From Bin87 sp034423575 (GTDB taxonomy: Bacteria; Chloroflexota; Dehalococcoidia; Lucifugimonadales; UBA3495), in contig DAOUIF010000036.1 of assembly GCA_034423575.1 (NCBI GenBank), forward strand, positions 1 to 64,000: a DNA stretch of 64,000 nucleotides, written 5' to 3'. Position numbers and translations under genes: made by a program. Positions 15,308 to 23,783 of the stretch are shown piece after piece. Below the pieces are notes generated by a model. That model did no database searches and had not been told where the DNA came from. It saw only the letters and a program-made list of their open reading frames with translations. Positions within the stretch are counted from its first letter, which is position 1. Every line of letters begins with the position of its first letter.

Positions 15308-18097
15308 ATGGTCGTCGTCAGTCCAACGATCAGCGTGACGGTTGATGGGATTCCGGTGAACGTGGCAGCGGGGGCCAGCGCGCTGGATGCAGTGAATGCG
15401 GCTGGCGTGCCCCTCTCCCAATTGTGCAAAGACGCCGATATGCCCGCCATCGGCGCCTGTCGGACCTGCCTGGTGCAGATTGACGGCATCCGTGGGTTTC
15501 CCGCCTCATGCTCGACGCCGGCCACCGACGGCATGGTCATCCGCACCGACGGGCCCGATGCCCAGCGGATCCGTTCCGGCGTCATCCAACTAACTCTCGG
15601 CATGGTGGGCAAAGGCAACGGGTCGATTGACGGCTACGATCTGCTGTCGGACGCAGCCAGCACGCACGGGATTTCCCAAACGCGATGGGACCCCCGGCCC
15701 CGCCAGCGGACGGACGAGTCCAACCCGGTGTTCGACCTCGCCATGGATGCGTGCATCCTGTGCGCCCGGTGTGTCAACGCCTGCCAGTCCAGTCACCAGT
15801 TCATCGGCGCGATTGACGTGCTGGGTGCGGGCGGTTCGGCTCGTATCGCTACCGCGGGAGACAAGCCGCTGGGAGAAAGCATCTGCACCACCTGCGGACA
15901 ATGCCTCAGCGTTTGCCCAACTGGCGCCATCAGCGTGAAAACACCGCCGGACTCTGCGTCGCCTACCCGCCAAGTCAAGACCACGTGTCCCTACTGCGGC
16001 GTTGGCTGCGGGATCAAACTGGAGGTCAGCGACACTGCAGAAGGACCGGACGCGGGTACGATCGTTGCTTCACATGACGATCCCGACAACCTGTCCAGCG
16101 TTGGGATGCTGTGCGTGAAGGGACGCTTCGGCTACACCTTCGTGCAGCACGGTGACCGTATCAAGAAGCCGCTGATACGGGAAGGCGACCGCTTCAGCGG
16201 CGACTTTCGGGAGGCGACCTGGGACGAAGCGCTGGACTTGGTGGCCTCGCGGCTGGCCGATTACCGCGGCGAATCCTTTGGCACGTTGTGCTCGGCCAAG
16301 GCGACCAATGAAGACGGTTACGTGCAGCAGAAATTCGCCCGGCTGATCATGGGCAGCAACAACATCGACCACTGCACGCGCCTGTGTCATGCGCCGTCGG
16401 TGGAGGCCATGCTGACCTCGCTGGGCAGCGGGGCCACCAGCAATTCGTACACCGATTACGAAGCGGCGGGGTGCCTGTTGGTCACCGGCTGCGATCCGAC
16501 AAGCAACCATCCGGTTGCCGCCGCGCGGATGCGTCGCGCCGTAGTGGAACGCGGGGCCGGGCTAATCGTCATCAACCCCCGTCGCATTGATATGTGCGAC
16601 TACGCCGACCTGTGGCTGCGTCCTTATCCGGGCACCGACGTGGCCCTGCTGAACGCCATGGCTCACGTCGTAGTTTCGGAGGGCCTGTCCGATGCAGACT
16701 TCGTGACCAACCGCACAGAGGGTTACAACGACTGGCTCGCTATCATTAATCGCTACTCGCCGGAACGTGCCGCCGCCGTCACCGGAGTTCACGCCGATGA
16801 CATCCGCGCCGCCGGCCGCCTGTTCGCCCGACCACAGGCGCCGAAGGGCAGCGTCTCCGCGCCGAGATACGACGGTTCCTGTCTGATCTGGGGCATGGGA
16901 ATAACCCAGCACACCAATGGCACTCCCAACGTTCACAGCTTGCTCAACCTGGCGCTGGTAACCGGGCAGTTAGGACGGCCCGGGTCCGGAGTCTCTCCCT
17001 TGCGTGGCCAGAACAACGTGCAGGGCTGCGGCGACGCCGGGTGCTTGCCCAATTCCCTGCCGGGCTATCAAGGTTTGCGCTCGGACGCTGTTGCCAAGTT
17101 CGACGCCGCTTGGGAAGCTGACGGCTCGCTCCCCGAGGTCGCCGGGATGATGGTGACCGACATGGTGGATGCCATCGGCGAAGCGGGCGGCGTGCAAGCG
17201 ATGTACATCACTGGAGAAAACCCGCTGCTCAGCGAGCCGGATCTCAACCGGGCAGACGAGTTGTTCCGCCGGTTGGACTTCCTGGTGGTGCAGGACATCT
17301 TCATGCACGAAACTGCCCTGCTGGCCGATGTAGTACTGCCCGCCACCAGCTTCGCCGAGAAAGATGGGACCTTCACCAATAGCGAACGACGCGTCCAGCG
17401 GGTGCGGCAGGCCGTGGCTCCGGTGGGCAACAGCCGGCCGGATTGGGATATCGTGTGCGACCTGGCCCGACGGATGTGCGACCGGCTGGATTTGCCTTGG
17501 GCAGGGCAGTTCGGTTTTCAGCATCCTGGAGAGATTTTTGAAGAGATGGCTGGTTTAACGCCGATTCTGGCGGGTATATCTTACGAGCGGCTCGACACCG
17601 AAGGCGGGCTCCAGTGGCCGTGCCCGACGCCCGACCATCCCGGCACCAGTTATCTCTATGGCGAGAGTTTCCCCCGGGGCGACCGGGCCCGGTTCATCGG
17701 CTACGATCAGGGGCCGATGGCTGAGGAAACACCCTCAGAGCGGTTCCCTCTGCTGCTGAACACCGGCAGGGTCTTGTACCACTGGCACGGCGGTACCATC
17801 ACCCGGCGGGTCGGCAACCTCCTGGCGCGGATGGCGGACCTCGAAGTGTCCGTCAATCCCGCCGACGGCGAGCGGTTGGGCTTGCGCGACGGCGAGCCCG
17901 TTCGGGTACGCTCTCGCCGCGGCGAACTGACCGGGGTAGCGCGTTTCACCTACCGGATGCGCGTTGGCGAGATTTTCATTCCCTTCGTGCGGTTGAACGA
18001 ATCCGCTGCGAATTTCCTGACCAACGCGGTGTACGATCCGGACTCGCGGATCCCGGAGTACAAGGTATGCGCTGTGCGGGTAGAACCCACCGAGTGA
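15308..18097 (+). CDS. formate dehydrogenase alpha subunit-like molybdoenzyme with NuoG-like N-terminus
   Basis: 929 residues from ATG 15308, after GGGGG. Order: a 2Fe-2S ferredoxin domain (SQLCKDAD, GACRTCLVQ), a His/Cys region, two 4Fe-4S motifs (CILCARCVNAC, CTTCGQCLSVCPTGA), then the bis-MGD domain with CPYCGVGC (Cys227 onward). The Mo ligand lies in HCTRLCHAPSV; it is Cys360, encoded by TGT, not selenocysteine. The C-terminal cofactor domain contains YHWHGGTITRR. The pattern matches FdhA/FdsA enzymes, which oxidise formate or reduce CO2. No FdhB/FdsB flavin subunit or FdhD is adjacent, so the electron partner is unknown. Confidence 0.87.
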   Translation: MVVVSPTISVTVDGIPVNVAAGASALDAVNAAGVPLSQLCKDADMPAIGACRTCLVQIDGIRGFPASCSTPATDGMVIRTDGPDAQRIRSGVIQLTLGMVGKGNGSIDGYDLLSDAASTHGISQTRWDPRPRQRTDESNPVFDLAMDACILCARCVNACQSSHQFIGAIDVLGAGGSARIATAGDKPLGESICTTCGQCLSVCPTGAISVKTPPDSASPTRQVKTTCPYCGVGCGIKLEVSDTAEGPDAGTIVASHDDPDNLSSVGMLCVKGRFGYTFVQHGDRIKKPLIREGDRFSGDFREATWDEALDLVASRLADYRGESFGTLCSAKATNEDGYVQQKFARLIMGSNNIDHCTRLCHAPSVEAMLTSLGSGATSNSYTDYEAAGCLLVTGCDPTSNHPVAAARMRRAVVERGAGLIVINPRRIDMCDYADLWLRPYPGTDVALLNAMAHVVVSEGLSDADFVTNRTEGYNDWLAIINRYSPERAAAVTGVHADDIRAAGRLFARPQAPKGSVSAPRYDGSCLIWGMGITQHTNGTPNVHSLLNLALVTGQLGRPGSGVSPLRGQNNVQGCGDAGCLPNSLPGYQGLRSDAVAKFDAAWEADGSLPEVAGMMVTDMVDAIGEAGGVQAMYITGENPLLSEPDLNRADELFRRLDFLVVQDIFMHETALLADVVLPATSFAEKDGTFTNSERRVQRVRQAVAPVGNSRPDWDIVCDLARRMCDRLDLPWAGQFGFQHPGEIFEEMAGLTPILAGISYERLDTEGGLQWPCPTPDHPGTSYLYGESFPRGDRARFIGYDQGPMAEETPSERFPLLLNTGRVLYHWHGGTITRRVGNLLARMADLEVSVNPADGERLGLRDGEPVRVRSRRGELTGVARFTYRMRVGEIFIPFVRLNESAANFLTNAVYDPDSRIPEYKVCAVRVEPTE

Positions 18098-18124
18098 CGG
18101 GTTGGCAGCCCGTCATCGCGCATC

Positions 18125-18616
18125 CTATTGGCTGCGCAATCGAGCCCGTTCCCGCCCTTCAATGAAGTGCACCGCTTCGTCCGGGCTGACCCGACCCACC
18201 GGGCCGCTGGCGTACATGGAACCCAGTACGGTGCCCCCGCGCACAAGCAGGAGTTCGGTGGGTTGGATGTAACCACCGCGGTCGTCGGACCACCAGGAAC
18301 CGAGCATGTCGGCCTGCTCCCGGGTGACGCCGTAGGCCATGGGGAAGGTGACGCCGGACTTGGTGGCCATTTCCTCCACAACTTCCCTGGGTTCCACGCT
18401 GGCGCCGATTATCGACAGTCCCATCTCGGCAAGAGCATCCTGCTCTGATTGCCACGCGGCCAACTGCCGCGAGCAGTACGGTCACCAAACGCCGCGATAG
18501 AACAACACGGCAAGGTAACGCGACGACATATCTTTCGGCAGGGTCAGCGTGCCGCCGTCAATGAGATTTAGGTCCAATTCGGGCAGACGGTCGCCCTGTT
18601 GCAGTTTCTCAGTCAT
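18125..18616 (-). CDS. probable selenoprotein: peroxiredoxin-like AhpC/TSA protein with in-frame TGA (UxxC)
   Basis: Read from ATG 18616, 163 residues with one internal TGA (18482-18484) at codon 45. The context is FYRGVW-U-PYCSRQLAAWQ. Relatives have RGxWCPYCxxQL, so the TGA sits exactly on the first redox cysteine, and Cys48 remains. Homology continues on both sides (N-terminus MTEKLQQGDRLPELDLNLID; C-terminal part with ASVEPREVVEEMATKSGV). A hairpin starts 10 bases after the TGA. The protein would reduce peroxides or disulfides. The ATG lies two bases after the stop of the PaREP1-like gene. A conventional caller would report only the last ~112 residues, or a pseudogene. Confidence 0.75.
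18450..18475 (-). promoter_or_regulatory. putative bacterial SECIS element of the peroxiredoxin-like selenoprotein
   Basis: Immediately downstream of the TGA: TGC-T-CGCGGC-AGTTG-GCCGCG-TG-GCA. A perfect 6-bp stem (18466-18471 with 18455-18460) carries a 5-base loop with G at its second position, extended by TGC/GCA below an internal mismatch. Sixteen bases lie between TGA and loop, within the spacing known for bacterial SECIS hairpins. Confidence 0.55.
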
Positions 18617-18618
18617 CG

Positions 18619-19137
18619 TTATCCCTCGTTATCGAGCCTTGCTTCGCCGTTGGGAAGGGCGGGCCAGAACAGCTCGTACAGCCGGTCGGACAGCTCTTCG
18701 CATAAGCCTACCCCGGCGGCTACTTCGGTCGCTGTTTCTTCATCCTCGTAAAAGTTGCTGTGCAACCCCCGGGCCGTGCGAAAAGCGTTGGCAATCCACT
18801 CCTGTGTTGCCGTGTCGCCTGCATCGCCAACCAGTCCACCCAACTCTCGAATCACCGTCCAGATGGAACCGTGGGAGTGGATGACCCCGCCGTGCCGTGC
18901 GCTAACGGCTTTAATGGTCTCGGCGACCATTCCCCATGCCTTATTGGAAGCTTGGGGCAAATCACCATCCTCCAGTAAGTGCTTCCATGCACTCGCCCGG
19001 AAATCCCGTCCGAGCTGAGCATATTTCTCCGCTGTTCGGCCGGCGTCAGCCGGCTGAACCGGGTCCCTGGCGGCCGCCAGGCCCCGGGCCACAGCGTCGG
19101 CGACGTCACTGTCAGAGAAGGTCAGCGGCGTTGACAT
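18619..19137 (-). CDS. PaREP1-like / HEPN-fold helical protein (second copy)
   Basis: 172 residues from ATG 19137, two bases after the stop of the LLM oxidoreductase. The core ASNKAWGMVAETIKAVSARHG, then HSHGSIW, then ARGLHSNFYEDEE parallels the protein at 5416-5772 (ASEKGWGAAAQIVKAVA, LHMNFYED). The N-terminal 50 residues are extra. Function unknown. Its place between an LLM monooxygenase and a thiol/selenol redox protein, with near-zero gaps on both sides, shows a single operon. Confidence 0.62.
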   Translation of the reverse strand: MSTPLTFSDSDVADAVARGLAAARDPVQPADAGRTAEKYAQLGRDFRASAWKHLLEDGDLPQASNKAWGMVAETIKAVSARHGGVIHSHGSIWTVIRELGGLVGDAGDTATQEWIANAFRTARGLHSNFYEDEETATEVAAGVGLCEELSDRLYELFWPALPNGEARLDNEG

Positions 19138-19139
19138 TG

Positions 19140-20363
19140 CTAGTCGCCGACGGCTTCGGCGGTGGTCGACTTTAGACGCTCGGGCCACCACGGGTCGTCA
19201 TATTCGTTGAAGAGACCCTTCATGTGGGGCATCACTTCATTGGCGAACAGGTCAGTGTTCTTCCGTACCAGTTCAGGCGGCATGCTTCCAATCTGGAGCA
19301 ACACCATGAGGTGTCCGATACGGAGCATCTCGCAGGCCTCGGTTAGCTTGCGCCGGACCGTCTCCGGGCTCCCGCCGATGACATGGCCCTGCTCGATATA
19401 GTCTTTCCAGCTGTTCTCCTGGGCGGTGCGGTGCGCCTCTTCGCCCATCTGCGGGCGCAGGGATTTGCGGATGGACTCCAGCGATCGATAACCGGGAGAT
19501 TCGGCGAAGGGCGGGTACACCCGCAGCATCTTCTCGTAGAAATATTTCACGTGTTGCTCGTAATCTTTTTCCGCCTGCTCGTCAGTCTCCGAAACGCAAA
19601 CCAACTGCAAAAATCCCAAGCGGTGGGGGTTGTCATCGACTCCACGCTCGGCAACTCGCTCCCAATAGCCCTTGACGATGTTGTGGCCGCGCAGATAGCC
19701 GTAGTAGGACAGGTAGCAATACACGTAGTCCCGATCCAGCACCCAGTCCCAAGTCTCCAGGCTGCCGGACCCGGGGATCCACACCGGCGGGTGAGGCTCC
19801 TGCATCGGACGCGGCCAGATGCTGATGTAGCGCAGCTTGTTGTACTTGCCGTTGAAAATCGTCGGCTGGTGCTGGGTCCAGGCCTGCATGATCACGTCGT
19901 GCGCTTCGGTATGGCGGTCGCGCAACGTGATGGGCACCTGGCCGTAGGAGAACGTCGTGTCCATTGCGGTTCCCACCGGGAATCCGGCTACCAGACGGCC
20001 GTTGGAAATGACATCGAGCATCGCCATCTCCTCCGCCACGCGCACGGGCGGGTTGTACAGGGCAAGGCTGTTGCCCAATACGATCACAGCGCCGTTGTTT
20101 GTGGAGTTCGCCAGCACCGAAGCGATCAGATTGGGCGATGGCATGATGCCGTATGCATTGTTGTGGTGCTCGTTGACGCAGATGCCGTCGAACCCGACCT
20201 CGTCGGCGTAGCGCAACTGGTCGATGTACTGAGCGTAGTATTCGTTGCCCTTGGCCGGGTCAAAGTTTTCGTTGGGCAGGTCTACCCACGCCGAGTGGTG
20301 TTGCTGGGCGAAATCGTCCGGCAGGTCCTGGTATGGCATGAGGTGGAAAAATGAGACTTTCAT
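19140..20363 (-). CDS. LLM-class flavin-dependent oxidoreductase
   Basis: 407 residues, bacterial-luciferase-like TIM barrel: QYIDQLRYADEVGFDGICVNEHHNNAYG, the NEHH motif typical of this branch, VLGNSLALYNPPVRVAEEMAMLDVISNGRLVAGFPVG, and a C-terminal GSPETVRRKLTEACEML. It likely uses reduced FMN and O2 on a small organic substrate that cannot be named. First gene of a three-gene operon with the PaREP1-like protein and the peroxiredoxin-like selenoprotein. GAGG about ten bases before the ATG. Confidence 0.88.
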   Translation of the reverse strand: MKVSFFHLMPYQDLPDDFAQQHHSAWVDLPNENFDPAKGNEYYAQYIDQLRYADEVGFDGICVNEHHNNAYGIMPSPNLIASVLANSTNNGAVIVLGNSLALYNPPVRVAEEMAMLDVISNGRLVAGFPVGTAMDTTFSYGQVPITLRDRHTEAHDVIMQAWTQHQPTIFNGKYNKLRYISIWPRPMQEPHPPVWIPGSGSLETWDWVLDRDYVYCYLSYYGYLRGHNIVKGYWERVAERGVDDNPHRLGFLQLVCVSETDEQAEKDYEQHVKYFYEKMLRVYPPFAESPGYRSLESIRKSLRPQMGEEAHRTAQENSWKDYIEQGHVIGGSPETVRRKLTEACEMLRIGHLMVLLQIGSMPPELVRKNTDLFANEVMPHMKGLFNEYDDPWWPERLKSTTAEAVGD

Positions 20364-20424
20364 CGGAGGCTACCTCGGAGGCGGGTTGGCCTGTAGGGCC
20401 GGATAATCGGATTTTAGCATGAAG

Positions 20425-20465
20425 CAGGCCCGATCCCGCGCGTCACCGGGACCGGGCCTGTTTTT
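20425..20465. terminator. strong hairpin terminator between convergent/adjacent units
   Basis: CAGGCCCG-A-TCCCG (20425-20438) pairs with CGGGA-C-CGGGCCTG (20447-20460) around an 8-base loop. T5 follows on the plus strand (20461-20465). It lies 13 bases past the stop of the minus-strand hydrolase gene. The T-run is on the other side, so direction is uncertain. Confidence 0.5.
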
Positions 20466-20478
20466 GCGCTCCGCAGGT

Positions 20479-21321
20479 CTAGCTCGCCAGCCAGGACTTT
20501 ACGGCGGCGATAAAGTCGGAAGGGTTGTCCTCAAACACCATGTGCCCGGCCCGCTCAATGTTGACCGTGCTGCCCTGGGCCAGGGTTGACACCATCTGAT
20601 CCGCGGTCTCCTGGGTAAGCAGGTCGGTCTCAGTTCCCCGCACGACCAGGGTCGGGCAGGTGATGTTTTCCAGCGCCGGCCACAGGTCGGCGGCCGGGGC
20701 CGCGGTGCCGTTGATTCGCTGCTCGCGGATCGCCGGATCAAACTTCCAACCGACCTTGCCATCGGCCAACAGGCGGGTCTGACCGGTCAAGCGCCGGCGC
20801 ATCACCGCCTCCGAGGCGAAGCGATTGCCGGTTTGCACGTGGGCCAGCGCGTCCTCGAAGTTGTCGAAGTGCGGAGGTATCGCGCGCAATTCCTCGGTGA
20901 TGCGGTTTCCTCCAGCCGCCTCGATGCGAGGCCCGATGTCAACGATGCACAGGCGTTCCAGCCTGTCCGGATGCGCGCCCGCGAAGGCCATGCTGTTGCG
21001 CCCACCCATGGAGTGCCCAAATAAAGTGAACTTGCCCAGACCGACGGCTTCCAGGAACCCGACCAGGTCGGCCACGAAAGCCTCGGTGGAGTAGTCACCG
21101 CCCGGCGCGTGGTCGGTGTCGCCGCGGCCGCGCTGATCGAGGGCGTAGACATGGTAGTCGCCGCACAGTGCTTCCGCGACGTCGGCCCAGACGTTCGCGT
21201 GACCGCGCAGGCCATGAAGCAGAACAAGGGGTGGGTTGCCTTCCGTGCCCCAGTCGAGGTAATGCAGGTTGATGCCATTGGCGGTGACGGTCCGGCTCCT
21301 GGGTTGCACTTGCGTGGTCAT
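20479..21321 (-). CDS. alpha/beta-fold hydrolase
   Basis: 280 residues from ATG 21321, preceded by AGGAGG. Classical alpha/beta hydrolase: oxyanion region VLLHGLRGHANVW, ALDQRGRGDTD, nucleophile elbow GHSMGGR (Ser near residue 106), acidic residue in RGTETDLLTQE and the final His in ERAGHMVFEDNP. Possible esterase, lactonase or C-C hydrolase; substrate unknown. Third gene of a minus-strand operon after the HIT and enoyl-CoA-hydratase-like genes. Confidence 0.85.
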   Translation of the reverse strand: MTTQVQPRSRTVTANGINLHYLDWGTEGNPPLVLLHGLRGHANVWADVAEALCGDYHVYALDQRGRGDTDHAPGGDYSTEAFVADLVGFLEAVGLGKFTLFGHSMGGRNSMAFAGAHPDRLERLCIVDIGPRIEAAGGNRITEELRAIPPHFDNFEDALAHVQTGNRFASEAVMRRRLTGQTRLLADGKVGWKFDPAIREQRINGTAAPAADLWPALENITCPTLVVRGTETDLLTQETADQMVSTLAQGSTVNIERAGHMVFEDNPSDFIAAVKSWLAS

Positions 21322-21377
21322 GTCATTCCTCCTGGGTGTGGTTGAGATGTTCGACACCGAAATTGCGCCCACGTTGG

Positions 21378-22166
21378 CTACTTGAGCTGCCAATTGGGGC
21401 GGCGCTTCTCGGCGAAGGCGCGAGGACCTTCCTTGCTGTCCTGTGTGGTCAGAATGTAGTCGTAGGCAACGTAAGTCTTGGCGCTGACTTCGGCGATAGA
21501 CATGTCCAGGCTGCTGTAGGCCAGGTCCTTGATGGTTCGAACCGCCAACGGGGCGTTCTGCGCGATGCTCTCCGCCATTTTGATGGCTTCCGGCACCAGT
21601 TCATCCGCGGGTACCACCTTGTTCAGGAAACCCATTTCCTTGACGCGTTCGGCCGGCAGCAGGTCGGCGGTCATCACCAACTCCAGGACGTTGGAAATGC
21701 CGATCATCTTGGTGAGTTCCACCGCGAAGGGCGGCATGAGGCTCCACTTGGTTTCGGTGATGCCCAGGCGCGCATTGTCCGCGGCCAGGCGAACGTCGCA
21801 CATCTGGGCGATGGACCATCCACCGGCAGCGGCGGCGCCGTTGACCGCGGCCACCAACGGCTTGACCGGCCGCTCCCACATGTGGGGCTTGTTGGGAGAC
21901 ATGCTGTTTTCGGCGCGAGCCTGCACCCCCTCGGCGTTGTCGGCGGCGCGCTCTTTCAGGTCCCGCCCGGCGCAGAAGTTGCGGCCGGCGCCGGTGATCA
22001 CGGCTACCCAGGCCTCGTCGTCCTCATTGTCGAAGTGGTCGATCACCTCGCGCAGTTCACCGCGCAGTTGTCGATTGATCGCGTTGGAAGACTCGGGCCG
22101 ATTGAGCATTATGATTGCCACGTGGTTGTCGGTTCCGGTCTTTTCGTAGAGCACGGTTTCAGGCAT
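21378..22166 (-). CDS. enoyl-CoA hydratase/isomerase (crotonase) family protein
   Basis: 262 residues from ATG 22166, with GGAGA upstream; the frame stays open further upstream but overlaps the HIT gene. Crotonase motifs: VAIIMLNRPESSNAIN, the first oxyanion-hole segment ITGAGRNFCAGRDLKE, the second AAVNGAAAAGGW, then DVRLAADNARLGITETKWSLMP. It acts on acyl-CoA substrates by hydration, isomerisation or cleavage; the specific reaction is unknown. Second gene of the operon HIT, crotonase, hydrolase. Confidence 0.87.
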   Translation of the reverse strand: MPETVLYEKTGTDNHVAIIMLNRPESSNAINRQLRGELREVIDHFDNEDDEAWVAVITGAGRNFCAGRDLKERAADNAEGVQARAENSMSPNKPHMWERPVKPLVAAVNGAAAAGGWSIAQMCDVRLAADNARLGITETKWSLMPPFAVELTKMIGISNVLELVMTADLLPAERVKEMGFLNKVVPADELVPEAIKMAESIAQNAPLAVRTIKDLAYSSLDMSIAEVSAKTYVAYDYILTTQDSKEGPRAFAEKRRPNWQLK

Positions 22167-22212
22167 AGCGTTGCGGTCTCCTTGGGTCAGTGATGTTGCG
22201 GTCGGAAAAGCA

Positions 22213-22551
22213 TCAGGCATAGTGGCCGAGGAACTGACCACCGATGACGTGTACGTGGCCGTGGGATTGGCTCTGCAGGCCGTCATATCCGAAGTTGGAG
22301 AGTATGCGGAAACCGTTGGGGCAGTACATGCAACCCAGGGTCGCTGCAACGTCGCCGATTCGGGACATGATCCCGTTGCTCCACATCTCCAACTGTGACA
22401 TGTGCTGGCGTGGCATCACCAGCAACATTACCGGCACCCAGGTCAGCCGGTTGACGATGGCAATCAGGTCATTGTCGAGGTAGCGGATCCGTGCCGGTTC
22501 GCGCCCGGCGACGATTTGGCAGAATACGCAGTTAGTGGGTTCCGAGCTCAT
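22213..22551 (-). CDS. HIT-family nucleotide hydrolase/transferase
   Basis: 112 residues from ATG 22551. It starts with CVFCQIVAGREPARIRYLDN, the usual zinc-Cys and IxxGExP-like region, then MLLVMPRQHM and the catalytic triad SHGHVHVIGG. HIT proteins hydrolyse nucleoside phosphoramidates or dinucleotides. The middle of the protein is somewhat diverged from the common HinT type. First gene of an operon driven by the promoter at 22648-22677. Confidence 0.85.
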   Translation of the reverse strand: MSSEPTNCVFCQIVAGREPARIRYLDNDLIAIVNRLTWVPVMLLVMPRQHMSQLEMWSNGIMSRIGDVAATLGCMYCPNGFRILSNFGYDGLQSQSHGHVHVIGGQFLGHYA

Positions 22552-22647
22552 GCACAAACCACGGCACCCCAGTTAGTGTACCCAACCACAGCTAGCCGAT
22601 GAAGTGGCCCACATCGCCGCCGCAACGCTGGTTTGGGATGCCTGATA

Positions 22648-22677
22648 ACTATACGTACTGCCCATTTACAGTGTCAA
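22648..22677 (-). promoter_or_regulatory. sigma70-like promoter of the HIT-crotonase-hydrolase operon
   Basis: TTGACA (complement of 22672-22677), 18-bp spacer, TATAGT (complement of 22648-22653). The leader to ATG 22551 would be about 90 bases. Confidence 0.55.
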
Positions 22678-22778
22678 CGACGGAGGCCGACCGTGACTTT
22701 TTCGCGGCTCAATTTTACTGCCGTGTGGTATCATTGCGCCCGTTATACCATCCCGCACCAACCGCTCCGATACGACGT

Positions 22779-23270
22779 ATGTACCGACTCGCAATTCTGA
22801 CTATCAGCAGTTCCGGCGCGCGAGGCGAACGCGAAGACACCGGTAGCCAGGCCATCCGCGACAAGCTGCCCCCTCCCGACTACGAGGAAGTACGCTACGA
22901 AATCGTGGCGGATGACGCCGACACCATTGCCGCCAGAATGGCTGAGTGGGCCGATTCCGGAGAGGTGGATCTGATCGTCAGTACGGGCGGCACCGGTATG
23001 GGCCGGCGCGACGTCACGCCTGAAGCGGCCAAGCGCGCAATGGACCGTGAGGTCCCGGGCATGGCTGAGACGATGCGGTCGCAGACCCTCCAGTTTACGC
23101 CTATGGCAATGCTGAGCCGCTCGGTAGCGGGTATTCGCGGACAGACGCTAATCATCACATTGCCCGGAAGTCCTCGGGGCGTGGGCGAATGCCTCGATGT
23201 TATTCTCTCCGTCATACCCCACGCTATCGAACTCCTGCAGCGCGAATCGGTACAGGAACACCCACGCTGA
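22779..23270 (+). CDS. mogA: molybdopterin adenylyltransferase / MoaB-MogA family protein
   Basis: 163 residues from ATG 22779; the upstream open frame overlaps the divergent promoter. MYRLAILTISSSGARGEREDTG, the molybdopterin-binding LIVSTGGTGMGRRDVTPEA, and IITLPGSPRGVGECLD are diagnostic of the MogA/MoaB fold. It activates molybdopterin with ATP before molybdenum insertion. This fits the several molybdoenzymes in the window (FDH-like protein, CoxSLM). MoaB versus MogA is not separable by eye. Confidence 0.88.
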   Translation: MYRLAILTISSSGARGEREDTGSQAIRDKLPPPDYEEVRYEIVADDADTIAARMAEWADSGEVDLIVSTGGTGMGRRDVTPEAAKRAMDREVPGMAETMRSQTLQFTPMAMLSRSVAGIRGQTLIITLPGSPRGVGECLDVILSVIPHAIELLQRESVQEHPR

Positions 23271-23319
23271 TGGCCGATTCCCCATCCCAGACCAGTTATC
23301 AATCGGAGACCGCCGCGAA

Positions 23320-23673
23320 ATGAGCACCAACTCCAACACGACCGAGACCGCGCCTGTTTACTGGCCCCGTGTGAAGCAACTGCTGGATGACATCATGGAC
23401 CGCTGGATCGAGCGCCACGGTCGCCAGCCGTACCCGGGCATTCACGAATATTGGTGGGAAACCCCGGAGGAGTTGGCCGCGTCAGTCCTCAACGGGTATC
23501 CATCCATCGAACCGGGAGTGGCTGGGGCCGAAACCCACCTGGTACGTTCACTTCGTCTGGGTTGTGGGACGTTCGGCCGCATGCCTTTGCGCGGCCCGTT
23601 CCTGTCACGCGCCGAGGCGGCGGAGATCGCGGCATGGATCGATGCGGGGATGCCAAAAGGTCCCGAGAGCTGA
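23320..23673 (+). CDS. hypothetical protein
   Basis: 117 residues from ATG 23320, with GGAG 11 bases upstream, 49 bases after mogA. Soluble and Trp-rich: VYWPRVKQLLDDIMDRWIERHGR, HEYWWETPEEL. The C-terminal part LSRAEAAEIAAWIDAGMPKGP resembles the helix that closes small c-type cytochrome domains, but there is no CxxCH, so it cannot be a cytochrome as it stands. Only one cysteine (GCGTFG). Family not recognised. Confidence 0.55.
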   Translation: MSTNSNTTETAPVYWPRVKQLLDDIMDRWIERHGRQPYPGIHEYWWETPEELAASVLNGYPSIEPGVAGAETHLVRSLRLGCGTFGRMPLRGPFLSRAEAAEIAAWIDAGMPKGPES

Positions 23674-23733
23674 CTATTCTCCCATCACATCGCTGGTGTT
23701 CCACACACTCGGAACCGCAGCAGACAAAATGTA

Positions 23734-23768
23734 GGGGCGAATGGATATTCGCCCCCACTGCTTTTGGT
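23734..23768. terminator. bidirectional terminator hairpin
   Basis: GGGGCGAAT (23734-23742) pairs perfectly with ATTCGCCCC (23747-23755) around a 4-base loop. T-rich tracts flank both sides (CTTTT on plus, ATTTTG on minus). It separates the converging hypothetical gene and the NHL gene. The sequence resembles dispersed REP-like hairpins, which a genome search could test. Confidence 0.6.
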
Positions 23769-23783
23769 CCGGCCGCCGTTTTG

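Noticed and set aside
16376..16400. Selenocysteine in the formate-dehydrogenase-like protein
   Set aside because: The molybdenum ligand codon is TGT (Cys360), not TGA.
23320..23673. c-type cytochrome
   Set aside because: The C-terminal helix resembles cytochrome domains, but there is no CxxCH heme site.
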